DNA of 10,147 nt. It comes from Clostridia bacterium. GTDB lineage: Bacteria; Bacillota; Clostridia; Oscillospirales; SIG627. The notes beneath the pieces were generated by a model that was not told the DNA's origin, did no database searches, and saw only the letters and a list, made by a program, of their open reading frames with translations. The stretch covers positions 1 to 10,147 of the forward strand of contig JAFQUW010000155.1 in the NCBI GenBank assembly GCA_017408325.1, in the 5' to 3' direction. Of the stretch, positions 8,378 through 10,147 are shown in pieces (position 1 is the first letter of the stretch; every line of letters starts with the position of its first letter). A program made the translations under genes and the position numbers.

Positions 8378-9640
8378 GTGAATTTGTTTGGCGGAGTCAT
8401 TTCGATCAGCAATCTTTACACCTTGCTGTTTGTGGTGTTCGCGGTTCTTTTCTTAGGTTACGCCTTCGGAAGGATCACGGTCAAAGGAATCTCTCTGGGA
8501 GGCGCGGGCGTGTTCATCGTCGCCCTTCTCGTCGGTGCGCTGTGCTTTTCGGTCAACGACGTCGGAGAGCTGCTCTTTTTCGCATCCGCAAAACCCTATG
8601 ATTTCAACACCGGCCTCTCTCTGGTGGAGAGTTTGGGTCTGATTTTGTTCGTCACCTCCGTCGGGTACATCGCGGGGCCGAAGTTTTTCGGCAATTTCCG
8701 CCGCAACTTCAAGTCCTACGTGCTGCTCGGCGTTGCGATCATCGTCGCGGGCGGTCTTTGTGCCGTCGCTTGCATTTTTGCCGGTGAGGCGCTCGGATAC
8801 GGTTCTTCGATTAAAGATCAGGACGGATTCGTCGCGATGATCGTCGGCCTGCTCTCGGGTGCTTTGACGAGCACTCCCTCCTTCTCCGCGGCAAAATCCG
8901 CGGTATCTTCCGAGTTTACGGGACTGGTGAGCGTCGGATACGGCATCGCGTACATTTTCGGTGTCATCGGCGTGGTCCTGTTCGTGCAGATCATCCCGAA
9001 GCTGACGCGTGCAAATATGGAAGAAGAACGCGCGAAGCTGGTCAGCCGTTCGGAAGAAACGGAAGAAAAGAAGGCAAAAAAACTCTTTGAATTTGACCGC
9101 CTCGGCCTTGCGGGCTTTGCTTTGGCGGCAGTGCTCGGAACCGTTGTCGGTCAGATCAAGATTCCGCTGACCGCCGAGGGTCTTGACGGCACCTGCTTCT
9201 CGCTGACGACCACGGGCGGCTGTCTTCTTATGAGTTTGATCTTGGGTCACTTCGGCAGCCTCGGCCGCTTGAACGTGATGCCCACGGTCAGCACGCTCAA
9301 GCTCTTCCGCGAACTCGGTCTCGTCTTGTTCCTCGTGGGCGCGGGCATTCCCGGCGGCGCGGAATTTGTGGCGAATTTCGATCCGATGTATTTCGTCTAC
9401 GGCGTCTTTATGACCACCGTTCCGATGATTCTCGGCTATCTGTTTGCAAAGTACGTATTGAAACTCAGTTTGCTCAACAACCTCGGTTCCATCACCGGCG
9501 GTATGACCAGCACCCCTGCCTTGGGCACGCTCATCGGCGTGGCGGGGACGGAGGACGTGGCCGCGGCCTATGCGGCGACGTACCCGATTGCCCTGATTAC
9601 GGTTGTCCTTGTTTCACAGTTTCTTGTGATTTTATTTTAA
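8378..9640 (+). CDS. Aspartate:alanine exchanger-family transporter (YidE/YbjL-like), compact
   Basis: This 420-aa polytopic membrane transporter belongs to the AAE family (TC 2.A.81; Asp-Al_Ex domain, PF06826), whose known members exchange aspartate/alanine or export succinate. Two homologous membrane halves are seen (about 10-207 and 240-420). Each carries the family signature: GALTSTPSFSAA (161-172) and GGMTSTPALGTL (374-385). Typical YidE/YbjL/AspT proteins run to about 550 aa because two cytosolic TrkA-C domains lie between the halves. Here only a charged linker of about 33 residues (208-240) remains, so ligand gating by those domains should be absent. The start is GTG at 8378, chosen because AAAAGGAGA lies eight bases before it; an ATG at 8309 in the same frame would lack a ribosome binding site and fall on the predicted start of transcription. 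The 27-bp gap to pckA implies co-transcription. The substrate is unproven. Confidence 0.87.
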   Translation: MNLFGGVISISNLYTLLFVVFAVLFLGYAFGRITVKGISLGGAGVFIVALLVGALCFSVNDVGELLFFASAKPYDFNTGLSLVESLGLILFVTSVGYIAGPKFFGNFRRNFKSYVLLGVAIIVAGGLCAVACIFAGEALGYGSSIKDQDGFVAMIVGLLSGALTSTPSFSAAKSAVSSEFTGLVSVGYGIAYIFGVIGVVLFVQIIPKLTRANMEEERAKLVSRSEETEEKKAKKLFEFDRLGLAGFALAAVLGTVVGQIKIPLTAEGLDGTCFSLTTTGGCLLMSLILGHFGSLGRLNVMPTVSTLKLFRELGLVLFLVGAGIPGGAEFVANFDPMYFVYGVFMTTVPMILGYLFAKYVLKLSLLNNLGSITGGMTSTPALGTLIGVAGTEDVAAAYAATYPIALITVVLVSQFLVILF

Positions 9641-9667
9641 GTAATTATTTTTTAGGAGGATTTCAGA

Positions 9668-10147
9668 ATGAAAGCACTGGACCTGAGCATCTACGGCATC
9701 AGCGGCACGACCGAGATCGTGCACAACCCCTCGTACGAGGAACTCTTTGCGGCGGAGACCGACGCGTCTCTGGAAGGTTTCGAGAAAGGTCAGCTGACCG
9801 AACTCGGTGCCGTCAACGTCATGACCGGCATCTACACCGGCCGTTCCCCCAAGGATAAGTTCATCGTCATGGACGACACTTCCAAGGACACCGTCTGGTG
9901 GACGTCCGACGAATTTGCAAACGACAACAAGCCCGCGTCCATCGAGGCGTGGAACGCCTGCAAGAAGCTCGCCATGGATCAGCTCTCCGGCAAGAAGCTG
10001 TACGTCATGGACCTCTTCTGCGGCACCAACAAGGACTCCCGTATGGCGATCCGCTTCGTCATGGAAGTTGCCTGGCAGGCTCACTTAGTGAAGAATATGT
10101 TCATCACCCCCACCGCCGAGGAGCTTGAGAACTTCAAGCCCGACTTC
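9668..10147 (+). CDS. pckA: Phosphoenolpyruvate carboxykinase (ATP), 5' part
   Basis: The first 160 codons of ATP-dependent PEP carboxykinase are present; the gene runs off the right edge. The enzyme interconverts oxaloacetate + ATP and PEP + CO2 + ADP in the cytosol. In many anaerobes it runs in the carboxylating, ATP-forming direction towards C4 acids. Diagnostic family sequence includes TGIYTGRSPKDKFIV (53-67), whose Arg59 corresponds to the substrate-binding Arg of the E. coli enzyme, LYVMDLFCGTNKDSRMA (111-127) and MEVAWQAHLVKNMFI (132-146). The P-loop and metal-binding residues lie beyond the window. AGGAGG at 9654-9659, eight bases before the ATG, is a very strong ribosome binding site. 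No terminator or promoter separates it from the transporter gene. Confidence 0.97.
   Translation, partial: MKALDLSIYGISGTTEIVHNPSYEELFAAETDASLEGFEKGQLTELGAVNVMTGIYTGRSPKDKFIVMDDTSKDTVWWTSDEFANDNKPASIEAWNACKKLAMDQLSGKKLYVMDLFCGTNKDSRMAIRFVMEVAWQAHLVKNMFITPTAEELENFKPDF

Noticed and set aside
8453..9250. 265-codon minus-strand frame opposite the transporter gene
   Set aside because: Charged, low-complexity translation opposite a clear polytopic transporter with repeated family signatures.
9632..10084. 150-codon minus-strand frame opposite pckA
   Set aside because: It is the antisense shadow of well-conserved PckA sequence and covers its ribosome binding site.

Overview
This window reads as a moderately GC-rich Firmicute chromosome, most likely an anaerobic member of the Clostridia. 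That placement is inferred from three things: strong AGGAGG-type ribosome binding sites, near-consensus sigma-A promoters in AT-rich gaps, and a gene set with a lon–engB pair, a clostridial-type flavin reductase, an XPD/DinG-like helicase and ATP-dependent PEP carboxykinase. No rRNA, tRNA, CRISPR array, transposase or phage gene was seen. The content is mainly housekeeping and metabolic.

Layout. Two divergent transcription units share a 231-bp AT-rich regulatory region (8147-8377). Leftward (minus strand) run lon protease, the ribosome-assembly GTPase engB, an unrecognised 167-aa protein and an XPD/DinG-like helicase. A very strong internal promoter, whose -35 box overlaps the helicase stop codon, then starts a second minus-strand unit. 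This second unit contains a flavin reductase-like protein, a P-loop kinase resembling the archaeal UPF0200/dephospho-CoA-kinase-like group, and a polytopic LPG-synthase-TM/YbhN-type membrane protein. It ends at an intrinsic terminator (65-95), followed by a purine/pyrimidine hairpin.

Rightward from the shared region, an extended -10 promoter and a structured leader of about 70 nt precede a compact aspartate:alanine-exchanger-family (YidE/YbjL-like) transporter. Only 27 bp later comes pckA, which runs off the window edge after 160 codons. The pairing suggests a C4-dicarboxylate branch: PckA interconverts PEP and oxaloacetate, and the transporter family includes aspartate and succinate carriers. 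The substrate is not established here.

The points most worth a second look are: the overlap between the unknown ORF and the TTG-started helicase at an A6 run; the helicase's degenerate nuclease-like N-terminus; the transporter that lacks the usual central TrkA-C domains, its leader hairpin and its link to pckA; and the stop codon embedded in a perfect -35 box.
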